64,000 bases of DNA from Pseudomonas asturiensis (GTDB lineage: Bacteria; Pseudomonadota; Gammaproteobacteria; Pseudomonadales; Pseudomonadaceae). A model generated the notes under the pieces. That model was not told the DNA's origin and ran no database searches. It saw only the letters and a program-made list of their open reading frames with translations. This document shows, piece by piece, positions 6,060 through 13,511 of this stretch. Location: assembly GCF_900143095.1 (NCBI RefSeq), contig NZ_FRDA01000001.1, positions 1 through 64,000 of the forward strand. Direction: 5' to 3'. Each line of letters starts with the position of its first letter. Within the stretch, counting starts at the first letter, position 1. The translations under genes and the position numbers were made by a program.

Positions 6060-6851
6060 GTGAGCGTTCAAGCAATGACCTGGGCTATGGATATCCCGAC
6101 TTCCTCTCTGGACAACCCCGCCGCGCGGCATGTCTTGCTGTGCATGGCGAACTACGCCGGGCCTGAAGGCCGAGGTGCCTTTCCGTCAGCAGCGACCATC
6201 TCGAAACAGACAGGGCTTTCAGAGCGTACTGTCAGACTGAAATTGGATGAGTTGGCGAAGGCCGGGTGGATCGCTGAGGGTAATCAGGCAATCGCTGCTG
6301 CCTACATCGACCGCCGTGACCGCCGCCCCGTGGTGTATGACCTTCAGCTTAAGCGGGGTGCAAATGCCGCACCCCGTAAAGATCGGGGTGCAGATGACCG
6401 CACGGGGTGCAGCTCACAACAGAACGGGGTGCAGGAAAACGCAGAACGGGGTGCAGCAGCTGCACCCAATACATCACTTAACCATCAAGGAACCAAAGAG
6501 CAGCAGCCGCGCGAGATTTCTGACGTCATCGCTGATCAGGATCTGCAGGCCATCGAACCGACCGACGACCGTCAGCGTTTCGCAATGTTCGCCGACTGGT
6601 CGCCAGACAGCCGCTACCTGATCGCCCAAGCCCAGATCGCTGGTGTGAAACCGACTGATATTTCCGACTCAATCCTGCGCTCATTCAAGGGCTGGTTCGT
6701 GGCCAAGCCCGGCACCGTCGATTCCGCTGCGGGCTGGTGCAATCGGCTGGTGATCTGGTTCCAGAAAGAGCGCGCCAAGGGCAACGTTCCCGCCGCTAAG
6801 CCAGAGGCTGAGTCTACCGGCGACTGGGCATCCAAGGGGGTGATCCTGTGA
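6060..6851 (+). CDS. O-like replication initiator with winged-helix domain, 263 aa
   Basis: The N-terminal half (about residues 5-100) is a winged HTH of the phage replication O type (FPSAATISKQTGLSERTVRL). The middle (about 97-140) is a low-complexity alanine/glutamine/arginine linker encoded by DNA repeats that look like origin iterons. The C-terminal half probably contacts the P-like loader encoded next. Starts with GTG and a GGAG eight bases upstream. Overlaps the next gene by four bases. Expected to bind its own gene's iterons to start replication. Confidence 0.85.
   Translation: MSVQAMTWAMDIPTSSLDNPAARHVLLCMANYAGPEGRGAFPSAATISKQTGLSERTVRLKLDELAKAGWIAEGNQAIAAAYIDRRDRRPVVYDLQLKRGANAAPRKDRGADDRTGCSSQQNGVQENAERGAAAAPNTSLNHQGTKEQQPREISDVIADQDLQAIEPTDDRQRFAMFADWSPDSRYLIAQAQIAGVKPTDISDSILRSFKGWFVAKPGTVDSAAGWCNRLVIWFQKERAKGNVPAAKPEAESTGDWASKGVIL
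6354..6468. other. Candidate phage replication origin (iterons inside the O gene)
   Basis: Five direct copies of CGGGGTGCA (6354-6362, 6384-6392, 6403-6411, 6425-6433, 6447-6455), one inverted copy GCACCCCG (6369-6376) and a partial inverted copy near 6461-6468. Start-to-start distances are 30, 19, 22 and 22 bases, the last two near two helical turns. In lambda the origin also lies inside O, in the linker between DNA-binding and partner domains, as here. Confidence 0.8.
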
Positions 6852-7519
6852 CTGGTCCAGTGCGTGCAGGGTACCTGGTTGAGAACCGGCGGACTGACCC
6901 GAACTATCGGCCTGCGCCAGCGGTACCGGTTGAAATCGATCCGGCAACCCAGCAGGTCATTGACGATTTGTTTCTGCGCTTACAAGGGGCGTGCGGGGCG
7001 TGGCGTCAGTCTTGGCCAAACCAAGAGATCATGGACGCATCGAAGCTGGAATGGCTCGCCGAGTTTATGCGCTCCGGGATCAATTCCATGGACCAGTTGC
7101 GCCACGGCATGAGGATGGTCAGCGCCAGCAAATCCGCGTTTGTGCCCGCGCCCGGTGTGTTCGTGAGTTGGTGTTTTGCGCCGGAAGGACTTGGCCTACC
7201 CAGTGTCGAGGTGGCCTATTCGCAGGCGATGCGCAATTCCCATCCGGGTATGCAGGGCCGGGGCAAATGGTTTCACCCGGCGATTTACCACGCGACCGCG
7301 GCAGCGGGCTTTATGAGCCTGCAAACGCTGCCACGGGATCTGGGTATGGCGAAGTTCGAGCAGAAGTATCTCGAGCAATGTCGCAAGATCTGGCGGGGCG
7401 AAGAACTCCCACCAGTGCCAGTCGCGCAACTGGCTGCGCGAGGTAAATCAATTACACCAGACGTGGGCAACAGAGCGCTCGCCGAACTCCGTGCCCGTCG
7501 TGGAGGTTCGCATGACTGA
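6848..7519 (+). CDS. Replication protein P-like, 223 aa
   Basis: Lambda P-type proteins recruit the host DnaB helicase to the origin complex. The length matches lambda P. The start GTG overlaps the stop of the O gene (GTGA). The central part (residues about 38-150, including LFLRLQGACGAWRQSWPNQE) resembles P family proteins of Pseudomonas prophages. No ATPase motif is present, so a DnaC-type loader is excluded. The assignment rests on position, size and general similarity. Confidence 0.75.
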   Translation: MTGPVRAGYLVENRRTDPNYRPAPAVPVEIDPATQQVIDDLFLRLQGACGAWRQSWPNQEIMDASKLEWLAEFMRSGINSMDQLRHGMRMVSASKSAFVPAPGVFVSWCFAPEGLGLPSVEVAYSQAMRNSHPGMQGRGKWFHPAIYHATAAAGFMSLQTLPRDLGMAKFEQKYLEQCRKIWRGEELPPVPVAQLAARGKSITPDVGNRALAELRARRGGSHD

Positions 7520-7721
7520 CCGTCGTCTGGCTGTTCCTGACATCGATACCTACCGGTACGCGGTGTTCTGCTGCTCGTTCAAGGTTGACTTGGGCTCGAC
7601 GCCTGACCACGCATTAGCGTTGTTCGTTGACGCTGCCATGGCCAAGCGCTACGGCGCCTGGATGTGGCCGAACACCTTCGATGTGGTCGATGTGGTCACG
7701 GGAAAGTCGGTATGCGCGTGA
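7512..7721 (+). CDS. Hypothetical nin-region protein, 69 aa
   Basis: The start at 7512 has GGAGG seven bases upstream and overlaps the end of the P gene by eight bases. The frame continues into the next gene, overlapping its start by ten bases. A compact mixed alpha/beta composition with no motif. Part of a tightly packed run of overlapping small genes typical of lambdoid nin regions. Confidence 0.6.
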   Translation: MTDRRLAVPDIDTYRYAVFCCSFKVDLGSTPDHALALFVDAAMAKRYGAWMWPNTFDVVDVVTGKSVCA

Positions 7722-8014
7722 CTTCGAAGAAACTCCGCGCTTCGGCCAACGGCCAAGAATGCACTGTTCGCATCCCTGGTGCCTGCAATCACAACCCAGA
7801 AACAACCGTGCTGGCCCACCTGCCTTGTGGCCAGAAGGGCATGGGCATGAAGGGCTTCGACACCGTAGCGGTTTACGCCTGCAGCGCTTGTCACGATGTG
7901 ATCGATGGTCGCGGCGCGGGCGATATCGATTGGCAGGATATTCCTCGCGCCATTGCCGAAACCCACGAAGCCCTGATCAGGGCTGGAATCCTCACCGTCA
8001 AGGGGGTCGCATGA
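7712..8014 (+). CDS. YbcO-like putative nuclease (DUF1364), 100 aa
   Basis: Contains the conserved pattern of DUF1364 proteins: RIPGACNHNPETTVLAHLPC early, then a YACSACHDVIDGR zinc-binding segment. Members such as YbcO of the DLP12 prophage have an HNH-like fold and sit beside RusA. The start at 7712 overlaps the previous gene, and its stop overlaps the RusA start (ATGA). Probably acts with RusA on recombination or replication intermediates; the nuclease activity is family-based. Confidence 0.85.
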   Translation: MRVTSKKLRASANGQECTVRIPGACNHNPETTVLAHLPCGQKGMGMKGFDTVAVYACSACHDVIDGRGAGDIDWQDIPRAIAETHEALIRAGILTVKGVA

Positions 8015-8373
8015 CTGAACTGATGCTGCCGTGGCCGCCCAAGGCGCTCAGCCCAAATGCGCGTACGCACTGGGCCACCAAAAGCCGGGCCGCGAAAGCG
8101 TACCGCAATACCTGTTTTCTGCTTTGCCGTCAGGCCGCACTTCCAGTGCCCACCGGCCGGGCATTGCTTTCGCTCGAGTTCATACCGCCAGACCGACGCC
8201 GTCGTGACGATGACAACTGCATCGCCGCGTTCAAGTCTGGTCGTGACGGTGTGGCGCAGGCGCTGGGCATTGACGACAGCAGGTTCGTCACTCAGCTGCA
8301 GATCAGTGCCGAAACCATCAAGGGCGGAGCCGTCCGAGTTCGCATCACGGATTACATTGAGGTGTCAGCATGA
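8011..8373 (+). CDS. rusA: RusA-family Holliday junction resolvase, 120 aa
   Basis: Cuts Holliday junctions formed during phage recombination and replication. It has the RusA size (about 120 residues), an N-terminal LPWPPKALSPNARTHW segment and the acidic catalytic run DDDNCIAAFKSGRDGVAQAL followed by DDSRF. The aspartates at about 68-70, 80 and 90 match the family's metal ligands. The start overlaps the previous stop and the stop overlaps the next start, both as ATGA. Confidence 0.92.
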   Translation: MTELMLPWPPKALSPNARTHWATKSRAAKAYRNTCFLLCRQAALPVPTGRALLSLEFIPPDRRRRDDDNCIAAFKSGRDGVAQALGIDDSRFVTQLQISAETIKGGAVRVRITDYIEVSA

Positions 8374-9653
8374 CGGCCGCCGTGCGCATCACCGATGCTG
8401 AAATCAAACGGCAGGCCGCTGGTACCGAGCGTGACCTGCGCGACGTTGAAAACCGAGGCCTGTACCTGCGCTTTACGCGGGATCGTTCCCGGGCGTCGTG
8501 GTACCTGGTCAGCAAGGGCAAATGGAACCTCGTCGGCAGCTTCCCCGACCTGACGGCCAAACAGGTCGTTGCGGCCTTGCCTGGCATCCGCTTGCGGCTC
8601 AATGCCGGAGCCGGGTCGAACCTGTCGAAGTGGGTCACGACTGGCGAGCTGCTGGACTGGTACGCTGACCGGATGGCACGCGACCGCAGCCTGTCCGAGA
8701 AGCGCAAGAAGACCGGCGCCTCGCTGATCAAGTGCCACCTCAAGCCACGCCTGGGCGACCTGGCGCTTACCGGCATCGACAAGGCCAGTCTTGATGATCA
8801 GTTCATGTGGCCAGCGCAGGAAACCATCGGCATTGATTACGTGCGATCGGCGTTTCAGCTGTTGGCCTTGGCATTCCGGCAGGCGTTCAAACTCCGCCTG
8901 ATCGTGGTCAACCCTATGAAGGACATCAAGTTCAGCGACTTCTCGAAAGCCAAGGTCGGCATCAAGCCGTCCCGATTGCGCGGCACCCAGTTGCAGGACC
9001 TGATAGCGCGTCTGCTGACCGTGCTCGAGGACGAACCGGCGGACGGTCTGCTGGCGCTGATGATGCTCTGCCATGGCACCCGAATCGGCGAGACGCGGCA
9101 AGCGCGCTGGTCACACATCAGCTTGGCTGAGCGTGAATGGTTTATCCCGGCGGAGAACACGAAGACGGGTGTAGAGCATCACCTGCCTCTGACAGATCAG
9201 GTACGCAGTCTGCTGATCAGCTACCGGGATATGCAGTGGGCCAGCGGCTACAGCGGTCAGTTCCTGTTTCCATCCCGTAGCGGCAAGGCGCTCAGTGAAG
9301 GCCAGGCCAGCGCCGTGTTCGCAAGGCTGGGGCAGGGCGAGTGGACCAGCCACGACCTGCGCAAGTTGGCCCGCACGGGCTGGGCAGATATCGGCATCGA
9401 CCACCTGATCGGTGAACTGCTGATCAACCACGCCATGGGCCATAACGTGAAGGTTTATATCCAGTCGGACGTGATGAGCCGCAAGCGTGATGCCCTTGAG
9501 AAGTGGCACGCGCATCTAGATTCAAAGGGCCTGAACCAGATTCAAGCATTGACCGGCTTTAGAACGGGAGATTCTGGTAACGGGCTACAGGTCACGGAAC
9601 ATAAGGGCTGTGACCCTATTCAAGAATCAACCATAGGCGAGGTTTCAAAATGA
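8370..9653 (+). CDS. Tyrosine recombinase / phage integrase, 427 aa
   Basis: Catalyses site-specific strand exchange. The C-terminal domain (about 205-385) shows the catalytic set: Arg in CHGTRIGETR, Lys in ENTKTG, HDLRK, the second His in INHAMGH and the nucleophilic Tyr in VKVYIQSD. The N-terminal part resembles the P4-type arm-binding and core-binding domains. It sits inside the rightward early operon between RusA and small nin-type genes, not beside a visible attachment site. It may integrate this phage or may act in another recombination step. Confidence 0.88.
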   Translation: MTAAVRITDAEIKRQAAGTERDLRDVENRGLYLRFTRDRSRASWYLVSKGKWNLVGSFPDLTAKQVVAALPGIRLRLNAGAGSNLSKWVTTGELLDWYADRMARDRSLSEKRKKTGASLIKCHLKPRLGDLALTGIDKASLDDQFMWPAQETIGIDYVRSAFQLLALAFRQAFKLRLIVVNPMKDIKFSDFSKAKVGIKPSRLRGTQLQDLIARLLTVLEDEPADGLLALMMLCHGTRIGETRQARWSHISLAEREWFIPAENTKTGVEHHLPLTDQVRSLLISYRDMQWASGYSGQFLFPSRSGKALSEGQASAVFARLGQGEWTSHDLRKLARTGWADIGIDHLIGELLINHAMGHNVKVYIQSDVMSRKRDALEKWHAHLDSKGLNQIQALTGFRTGDSGNGLQVTEHKGCDPIQESTIGEVSK

Positions 9654-9862
9654 TCATTTGTCCTCAGGGTACGGTCATCCACTTCGTCAGCAATACCCCG
9701 GAAATTGACCCAGCCGCCGTCTCCAGCATGACTTGGGTGTATATGGGGCCTCACGTATATATGGATATTTTCATGCTCACCGGTGAGCTCCATCGCATCG
9801 AACATTGCCCACCTTGGGATGACGCATATGCGATCTACCGCCAGATACGGGAGGCCCAATGA
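9650..9862 (+). CDS. Hypothetical protein, 70 aa
   Basis: The start overlaps the integrase stop (ATGA) and its end overlaps the next gene by four bases, so it is embedded in the early operon. Hydrophobic and aromatic, with several methionines, but no clear membrane helix. No family recognised. Confidence 0.6.
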   Translation: MIICPQGTVIHFVSNTPEIDPAAVSSMTWVYMGPHVYMDIFMLTGELHRIEHCPPWDDAYAIYRQIREAQ

Positions 9863-10173
9863 AGAAGAGTCACGGCCCGTCGTTTCGCCGCGAGTTGAAG
9901 TTCATCGTCGAATGCAACATCTGCATGGGGAAGGGCGTTTACACCGGGCTATTTCACCAGCTGGAGTGTGTTAGCTGCCACGGCTCTGGCTGGGTCTGTG
10001 GCCACACGCTTCAGCCGGTGCCACTCAACGATATTGTCCCGGTGCTCAATCAAAGGCTCAAAGAGGCCTTGGCCGAAATCGCAAGTGCTAACCGTCAGCG
10101 TGGTGGTGCACACCAGCAATACGAACAGAACAACCGCCGCGGTGCCGGCGGATCGAACTACACAGGGGACTGA
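9859..10173 (+). CDS. Small protein with two CxxC zinc-finger-like motifs, 104 aa
   Basis: CNICMGKG (about residues 20-27) and CVSCHGSGWVC (about 38-48) resemble DnaJ-type zinc-finger repeats, so it probably binds zinc. The C-terminal third is rich in Gln, Asn, Gly and Arg and likely disordered. It precedes the Q-type gene by two bases. Many Pseudomonas prophages carry such a protein upstream of Q; its role is unknown. Confidence 0.65.
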   Translation: MKKSHGPSFRRELKFIVECNICMGKGVYTGLFHQLECVSCHGSGWVCGHTLQPVPLNDIVPVLNQRLKEALAEIASANRQRGGAHQQYEQNNRRGAGGSNYTGD

Positions 10174-10175
10174 TC

Positions 10176-10559
10176 ATGATGATTCGCAAACCGCTGCACC
10201 GTCCTCTTGGGGATACCGAAAACATGCTCGAGCAGTGGGGCTTCTGGCGTATGGATGGCATGGGTGTGCCGGGCTATACGTCGCCATCGCTGGCAATCAT
10301 GCGTGACGTGATGCCATCGACCACAAAGGCCTATGTGATCACTGACGAGCTTGCTGGGCTGGTTGATGCAGCCGTTGCCAGGCTCTGCCGCCGTGATGCG
10401 CAGATGGGCGATATGGTCTGGCTGTACTTCGGTGCGAAGTGGCCCGCGATTCGTGTAGGCCGTCAATACGGCTTCAGCGAGATGAAGGCACGCGAGCTGA
10501 TCAAGGCTGGTGTTGCTTGGGTGGATTGCGCTCTGGAGGCAGTGAAAGAGGCAGCTTGA
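10176..10559 (+). CDS. Antitermination protein Q-like, 127 aa
   Basis: Q proteins let RNA polymerase read through terminators downstream of the late promoter, switching on lysis and structural genes. The size, the opening EQWGFWRMDGMGVPGYTSPS and the C-terminal HTH-like stretch (AIRVGRQYGFSEMKARELIK) fit the Q family of lambdoid prophages. It is the last gene of the early operon, directly before two terminators (10639-10664, 11441-11465) and the holin gene. Confidence 0.82.
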   Translation: MMIRKPLHRPLGDTENMLEQWGFWRMDGMGVPGYTSPSLAIMRDVMPSTTKAYVITDELAGLVDAAVARLCRRDAQMGDMVWLYFGAKWPAIRVGRQYGFSEMKARELIKAGVAWVDCALEAVKEAA

Positions 10560-10638
10560 AAAAACAGTTGTCCATATGGAATAGCTCTGTTTTCATGCAA
10601 CGGTGTTCAGCTGTACCAGCGCGGCACCCTGATAGTAA

Positions 10639-10664
10639 AAAGCCCGGCCATTGAGCCGGGCTTT
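10639..10664. terminator. Bidirectional terminator between Q and hicB
   Basis: AAAGCCCGG (10639-10647) and CCGGGCTTT (10656-10664) form a nine-base-pair stem flanked by A and T runs on both sides. It separates rightward Q transcription from leftward hicAB transcription. Confidence 0.88.
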
Positions 10665-10668
10665 TGCA

Positions 10669-11094
10669 TTAAGCGGCTTCCACTGAGATTTTCAGACGTT
10701 TGCCCAGTACGGCTAATGCAGCTTCAAGCGCTTCCAGTTTGGTGCCGTGCATGAAGTCGACGAGTCGATCTCCTTGGCTTTGGCTTACCCCAAGCAACCG
10801 GCATAGGTCAGCTTTGCGCAGGCCTTTTTCCATCATGGTGTTCCATAGCTCAATCTTGGCAACTGCAAGCGCAGATAGGCGCACAACTGGCTGGCCATCC
10901 TCGGGTACCGGAGCATGGGGAATGACACGGCGCTGATCTACATAGATCGATAGAGCGGCAGGCATTAAAACGCCAGCCTCGGTCAAGGCTTCCGCGAGGT
11001 CATCACCGACCGCGTTAAATTCTGGAATGGTGTCGCAGGTCAGCGCGACACCTGGGGTGTCTTCCGTATGTACAGTTACTGGGTAGTCAAACAT
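10669..11094 (-). CDS. hicB: HicB antitoxin, 141 aa
   Basis: Neutralises the HicA ribonuclease and represses the operon. The N-terminal 60 residues have the partial RNase H-like HicB fold (DYPVTVHTEDTPGVALTCDT), and the C-terminal half carries a helix-turn-helix (LRKADLCRLLGVSQSQGDRL). A GGGAGG lies upstream of the ATG. It follows hicA after 80 bases. It is a moron, transcribed against the phage late operon and isolated by terminators. Confidence 0.9.
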   Translation of the reverse strand: MFDYPVTVHTEDTPGVALTCDTIPEFNAVGDDLAEALTEAGVLMPAALSIYVDQRRVIPHAPVPEDGQPVVRLSALAVAKIELWNTMMEKGLRKADLCRLLGVSQSQGDRLVDFMHGTKLEALEAALAVLGKRLKISVEAA

Positions 11095-11174
11095 TTCCTA
11101 GCCCTCCCTTGGGCGGCTCTCTGAGTGATGTTCGTGAAGCGAAGTGATGAACGTATCTCAACGGTGGAAGGGGC

Positions 11175-11357
11175 TCACTTGAGCCCCAGTTGTTTGATGA
11201 TTCCTCTCCGGGTTCCTTCTTTCATCTCTTTTGCACCGTGATCCGGAAAGATCGTCTGTTTGCCTTCGTAGTAGATTTTGAAGTGGCTCGTACCTTTGAG
11301 CGATTCAAACCTGACTCCTTTAGCCTTTAACCACCGTCTAAATTCGCTGTAGCTCAT
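11175..11357 (-). CDS. hicA: HicA mRNA interferase toxin, 60 aa
   Basis: HicA toxins are double-stranded-RNA-binding-like ribonucleases of about 60 residues that cut mRNA. The catalytic histidine motif is visible (SLKGTSHFKIYYEGKQTIFP), followed by the conserved GTRRGIIKQLG C-terminus. The start at 11357 follows GAGGCGAGGTG; the frame is open further upstream, into the operator. First gene of the hicAB operon. Confidence 0.92.
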   Translation of the reverse strand: MSYSEFRRWLKAKGVRFESLKGTSHFKIYYEGKQTIFPDHGAKEMKEGTRRGIIKQLGLK

Positions 11358-11385
11358 CACCTCGCCTCGTTGATTGGATGAGTTC

Positions 11386-11424
11386 AGTATACAGCAAATT
11401 TGGTATATGTATAGCAAATTTGCT
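11386..11424 (-). promoter_or_regulatory. hicAB promoter/operator
   Basis: A perfect 12-base palindrome AGCAAATTTGCT (11413-11424), embedded in ACAGCAAATTTG...AGCAAATTTGCTGT, is repeated as ACAGCAAATTTG at 11391-11402. The region is AT-rich and lies just upstream of hicA. HicB with its HTH domain would be expected to bind these paired sites and autorepress. Confidence 0.7.
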
Positions 11425-11440
11425 GTATTTGTAAATTATT

Positions 11441-11465
11441 GCCTCGGCCGATGCCGGGGCTTTTT
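11441..11465 (+). terminator. Rightward terminator ahead of the lysis genes
   Basis: GCCTCGGC (11441-11448) pairs with GCCGGGGC (11453-11460, one G-U) and is followed by TTTTT. Lying between Q and holin, it fits the tR' role: stopping late transcripts unless Q acts. Confidence 0.8.
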
Positions 11466-11551
11466 CGTTTTCGGCTCCACCACACCCATTGCGCCAAGCT
11501 GGGAGTGCTGTTGGGGCCGACCTAATTCACTCCCTGAAAGGGAGACACCGG

Positions 11552-11875
11552 ATGCCAAACATGCCTGAAAAGCCAGATACATGGGCTGCGCTCTGGGTCG
11601 CCCTTTCGAATCCCTCAGTGCAGGGCCTGATCATGGCCGTCATCGTTTCCCTACTGCGCATCCTTTACGACGCGAAAGAAACCAGTAAACGCCGGATCTT
11701 CTTCGAAGCGTTGATCTGTGGAGCGTTAAGCCTTGTGGCTTCAAGCCTGATCGAGTGGATGGCTTGGCCTCCGAGTCTGTCAGTGGCAGCCGGCGGCAGT
11801 ATTGGATTCCTCGGCGTGACCGCCATTCGTGAACTGGTGACGCGCTTCCTTGGGCGCAAGGCGGACGCGGCATGA
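11552..11875 (+). CDS. Lambda-family phage holin, 107 aa
   Basis: Makes the membrane lesion that triggers lysis. Three hydrophobic segments are visible (about residues 18-38, 48-64, 70-90), including LIMAVIVSLLRILYDAKET. The start at 11552 has GGGAGA about nine bases upstream. Its stop overlaps the Rz start (ATGA). Order holin, Rz, Rz1 is usual, but the endolysin gene is not adjacent; a lysin-like gene lies at 33.7 kb. Confidence 0.82.
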   Translation: MPNMPEKPDTWAALWVALSNPSVQGLIMAVIVSLLRILYDAKETSKRRIFFEALICGALSLVASSLIEWMAWPPSLSVAAGGSIGFLGVTAIRELVTRFLGRKADAA

Positions 11876-12249
11876 AGGCCTTTGCAGCTGCATTCATCGT
11901 CGCCCTTGTCGCGGTGCTGCTGATCGGCTTCCAGCAGTACCGATACGTTGGGCTGCAAGGCGCGCTCACTGTCGAGACCAAAGGCAAGAACGACGCCATT
12001 GCTGCCAACACTGAGAGCCAAGCCACCATCACCACGCTGCAGGCTGAAGCCAAGCGCAACGCTGCATACACGGCGGACCTGGCCAAGCGCATCAAGGTCA
12101 GCGAAGACAAAGCCAAACAGGCGAGGAAAGACTTTGAAACTCTCAAACGAAACAGCAAGCCTGTTCGCGATTGGGCTGCTCAGCCTTTGCCTGACGGCCT
12201 GCGCGGCAAAGCCGCCGGTAGTGACAAAGGTCAGCGCGGTAAGGATTGA
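11872..12249 (+). CDS. Rz: Rz-like i-spanin, 125 aa
   Basis: Inner-membrane spanin that joins Rz1 to fuse the two membranes at the end of lysis. One N-terminal transmembrane helix (AAAFIVALVAVLLIGF) is followed by a long alpha-helical periplasmic domain rich in Ala, Lys and Glu (about residues 30-100). The Rz1 frame is embedded in its 3' half. Confidence 0.85.
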   Translation: MKAFAAAFIVALVAVLLIGFQQYRYVGLQGALTVETKGKNDAIAANTESQATITTLQAEAKRNAAYTADLAKRIKVSEDKAKQARKDFETLKRNSKPVRDWAAQPLPDGLRGKAAGSDKGQRGKD

Positions 12250-12400
12250 AGCGCCAGCGTTGGTCCCTTGTGAGCGGGTTGAAGATGAAGACCTCGCCGA
12301 CAACGGTCAGCTTTGGGAGCTGAAGAATCAGGCCATCAAGCTGCTCGACACATGTGCAGATCAGGTGGACGCCCAAATCGTGCGCAGCCAGAGCAAATGA
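12134..12400 (+). CDS. Rz1: Rz1-like o-spanin lipoprotein, embedded in Rz, 88 aa
   Basis: Read in the +1 frame relative to Rz, starting at TTG 12134 with GAGGA seven bases upstream. The signal SLFAIGLLSLCLTAC ends in a lipobox whose cysteine is at about residue 21, followed by AAKPPVV. This gives an outer-membrane lipoprotein that partners Rz. The protein extends beyond the Rz stop, an overlapping rather than fully nested layout. The start codon is inferred from the ribosome binding site and signal peptide. Confidence 0.82.
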   Translation: MKLSNETASLFAIGLLSLCLTACAAKPPVVTKVSAVRIEAPALVPCERVEDEDLADNGQLWELKNQAIKLLDTCADQVDAQIVRSQSK

Positions 12401-12525
12401 AGAAGGCATGGTCAGTCACGGCACCCGGCTACCCGCCGTTCCCCATGATCATGCAAGAAGATCACGACCACGCTGGAGCACTGGCATACGCCCAGGGCAT
12501 CTGGCCCGCATGTGTCATTCAGTGA
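12397..12525 (+). CDS. Hypothetical small phage protein, 42 aa
   Basis: The ATG at 12397 overlaps the Rz1 stop (ATGA). The frame encodes MKKAWSVTAPGYPPFPMIMQ and continues to an acidic, histidine-containing segment. Too short to assign, but position between spanins and HNH and coupled translation support it as a real gene. Confidence 0.6.
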   Translation: MKKAWSVTAPGYPPFPMIMQEDHDHAGALAYAQGIWPACVIQ

Positions 12526-12535
12526 GGCTTCATCA

Positions 12536-12868
12536 ATGACCCGTTTGAAGTCACTCGGCAACCGCGTCGGCACTCATAGCAACCCTCTGCCGGTGATGGT
12601 GCCGGGGTCGTGGCGAACGGATAAGACGTCGTCCAGCCAACGCGGCTACACCTACGCGTGGCAGAAGGCGCGAGCCGGACATCTGCTGAGTAATCCGTTG
12701 TGCGTGTACTGCGACCGATTGGGTCGAGTCACTGCCGCCACTGTAGTCGACCACATAGAGCCTCACCGGGGCGATATGACGCTGTTCTGGGACCGATCCA
12801 ACTGGGCATCGCTGTGCACCACCTGTCACTCATCCGTGAAGCAGCGGGAGGAGGCCGGGAGCTTGTAG
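12536..12868 (+). CDS. HNH endonuclease linked to DNA packaging, 110 aa
   Basis: Has the HNH/zinc layout: CVYC, then VVDHIEPHRGD, FWDRSNWASLCTTCHSSV. Small HNH proteins encoded next to terminase (HK97 gp74 type) are needed with TerL for cos cleavage. The start at 12536 has GAGG eight to nine bases upstream. It lies 154 bases before the small terminase gene, as in HK97-type cos phages. Confidence 0.88.
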   Translation: MTRLKSLGNRVGTHSNPLPVMVPGSWRTDKTSSSQRGYTYAWQKARAGHLLSNPLCVYCDRLGRVTAATVVDHIEPHRGDMTLFWDRSNWASLCTTCHSSVKQREEAGSL

Positions 12869-13022
12869 CACGCCAGCTCCCCGAGCTGCCATGCGCTTTT
12901 TTGGTGCGGCACGCCAGTGACGTGCCGCCGAGGTGGGGGTGCCTCGAAAGTCTGGAGCTTTCGTGCTCTAGACCACCCGGTCCGCATTCGTAGTTTTTTT
13001 CCCCTTTTCAGGATTTTTGTTA
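12869..13022. other. Gap between HNH and terminase, possible cos region
   Basis: Non-coding. It contains an eight-base-pair stem GCGGCACG (12906-12913)/CGTGCCGC (12921-12928), a GAGG/CCTC repeat just after it, a GC-rich tract near 12970-12985 and then a T-run and pyrimidine tract. In HK97-like phages the cos site lies in this gap. The exact nick positions cannot be read from the sequence. Confidence 0.35.
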
Positions 13023-13511
13023 ATGGCTTTAACACCCAAAAAGCGCGCATTCGCCGATGCTTTGAGGGGAGGTGCGTCCAATAAAGAAGCCGCCATAGCC
13101 GCTGGTTACAGCGCTTCCAGCGCATCTGCTGCCGGATCAAGGCTCGCCAAAGACCCTCACGTCTTGGCGGCACTCGCGAGCAGCACCGTTAACAAAAATG
13201 TTAAAGCCAGGTCGCCAGCCAAACAGGCCGAACCAGAACAGCCCGACGTCAGCGACGCGGAAGACGGCCCAGCCTTCGACCTGTCCAGAGCGCTGACCTT
13301 CACCGACCCAAAGGCATTCCTTATCGCCGCCATGAACGACCCGGAAGCGGAGGCAAAACTGCGAGTCGACGCCGCCAAGGCGCTGATGCCGTTCATGCAC
13401 CAGCGCAAGGGCGAGACCGGCAAGAAGGAAGAGAAGCAAAACGAGGCGGAGAAGGCGGCCGCCGGGATTTACAGCACAGGCAAGCCACCGCCCCTGCGGT
13501 CGGTGAAGTAG
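13023..13511 (+). CDS. terS: Terminase small subunit, 162 aa
   Basis: Recognises the packaging site on phage DNA. The N-terminal HTH (about residues 3-45, LTPKKRAFADALRGGASNKE then AAIAAGYSASSAS) is typical of TerS. The C-terminal part is charged and probably contacts the large subunit. The start is ATG 13023 with AGGA upstream. It ends one base before the large subunit gene. Confidence 0.88.
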   Translation: MALTPKKRAFADALRGGASNKEAAIAAGYSASSASAAGSRLAKDPHVLAALASSTVNKNVKARSPAKQAEPEQPDVSDAEDGPAFDLSRALTFTDPKAFLIAAMNDPEAEAKLRVDAAKALMPFMHQRKGETGKKEEKQNEAEKAAAGIYSTGKPPPLRSVK

